64,000 nucleotides of DNA from Nematostella vectensis (taxonomy: Eukaryota; Cnidaria; Anthozoa; Actiniaria; Edwardsiidae): positions 8,767,719 through 8,831,718 of the forward strand of contig NC_064046.1 in the NCBI RefSeq assembly GCF_932526225.1. Reading direction: 5' to 3'. The notes under the pieces were generated by a model. It did not search any database. It was given only the letters and a program-made list of their open reading frames with translations, and had not been told where the DNA came from. Positions 63,400 to 64,000 of this stretch are shown piece by piece (within the stretch, counting starts at the first letter, position 1; the number at the start of each line of letters is the position of its first letter). A program made the translations under genes and the position numbers.

Positions 63400-64000
63400 G
63401 TATTATATATTGGTGATCCTAAAAATTGTGTTATTTACAAAAACTCTAACGTAAAATTTTGGAAGGTTTATCTGACATGGTAAACAGACCATAAACAGAA
63501 CAACATGAAAAATGGAGGGGAATGCATCTTTCATCACAATCTCTGATTATGTAGGGGGGAGGGGTAGGTTTGTGGAACAATTATTTGTTGGTCTAAATAT
63601 CTCATTATACATGTTTCTCTTTAAGAGAAGATTGATTCGAGTGGATTCACAGATCTATAAAAAAAACATCATATGTTATGCGGATTAAAAAATATGCGGA
63701 GAAAAAATTGAGAGGATGGTTGGCGGTTTCGAGCACCCCTATTTACCCCCCCCCCCCTATACGTTACAAACAGTGCTACGTCCCTGTTACATTTTCAGAG
63801 ATGTAGCAAGTGGCAGGGTATTTAAAATGGAAGAATCCAAAGAACCCTTCATATTAGAAACTCCCCAATGACAATGCCCTATGCATTTACTGTATTTTTG
63901 GCTGCTAGAAGGAGGTAGGTACCCTGGGTCCCCTGGCTGTAGGAGCTAGTTATTAAGTGCAATATTGCAATGTTTCTTATGATAGACAAACAAAGCCTTT
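63400..64000. other. Intron of the 63171 gene, with a dispersed-repeat fragment
   Basis: AT-rich sequence with a C run near 63747-63757. Around 63855-63945, CAATGACAATGCCCTATGCA then TTTACTGTATTTTTGGCTGC and CCCTGGGTCCCCTGGCT match the body of the GGCGTAGCCAGG family (931 and 49661). No exon is recognised before the window ends. Confidence 0.5.

Overview
This window is animal nuclear DNA, most likely from an anthozoan cnidarian close to or the same as Nematostella vectensis. Genes are split by GT-AG introns, the proteins resemble their human orthologues closely, a BEL/Pao LTR retrotransposon is present, and short inverted-repeat elements with long C or G runs recur. The species call is inference; no taxonomic search was possible.

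Layout, left to right. UBA2, the SUMO E1 catalytic subunit, runs on the minus strand from 17287 to beyond the left edge, with 16 coding exons visible. Its 7.5-kb intron 8 holds a 47-bp tandem array into which a BEL element has inserted (6319-12232), plus a third LTR at 12472-12709. CENPN starts 382 bp away in the opposite direction (17670-19915, 8 exons). RPP40 (24155-21149, 8 exons, minus) converges on CENPN and shares a 263-bp promoter with ATMIN (24419-28908, 3 exons, plus). A single-exon C16orf46-like gene follows on the minus strand (31447-30071). CENPN, ATMIN and C16orf46 are also neighbours on human chromosome 16q23, so this is a probable ancient microsynteny block.

The right half begins with DCLRE1B (Apollo nuclease, 40399-34874, minus). 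It is one 1841-codon exon with a normal metallo-beta-lactamase/beta-CASP domain and a very long repeat-rich tail. Its 3' end has been copied downstream at an offset of exactly 1174 bp. CPSF2 (44397-59076, plus, 20 exons) is the next conserved gene, and an antisense cupin-domain gene lies inside its intron 17 (55269-54745). A METTL7-family methyltransferase (62647-61052, 3 exons, minus) and the first exon of an unidentified serine/proline-rich protein (from 63171, plus) form a further divergent pair at the right edge.

The most unusual signal is that tandem repeats repeatedly include exon edges. The last coding segment and stop of CPSF2 occur four times. The acceptor and first bases of CPSF2 exon 19 form the last unit of an array of about eight units. 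The acceptors of CPSF2 exon 8 and ATMIN exon 3 are each duplicated. The body and donor side of METTL7 exon 2 are triplicated, and the DCLRE1B terminus is duplicated. Separately, an array in UBA2 intron 13 repeats a good 5' splice-site sequence about 24 times in the sense direction.

Functionally the genes cover SUMO activation, centromere assembly, RNase P/MRP, dynein light-chain transcriptional control and DNA-damage signalling, telomere end processing, mRNA 3'-end formation and thiol or lipid-droplet methyltransferase activity. They are ordinary housekeeping genes, and nothing suggests that they act as one pathway.
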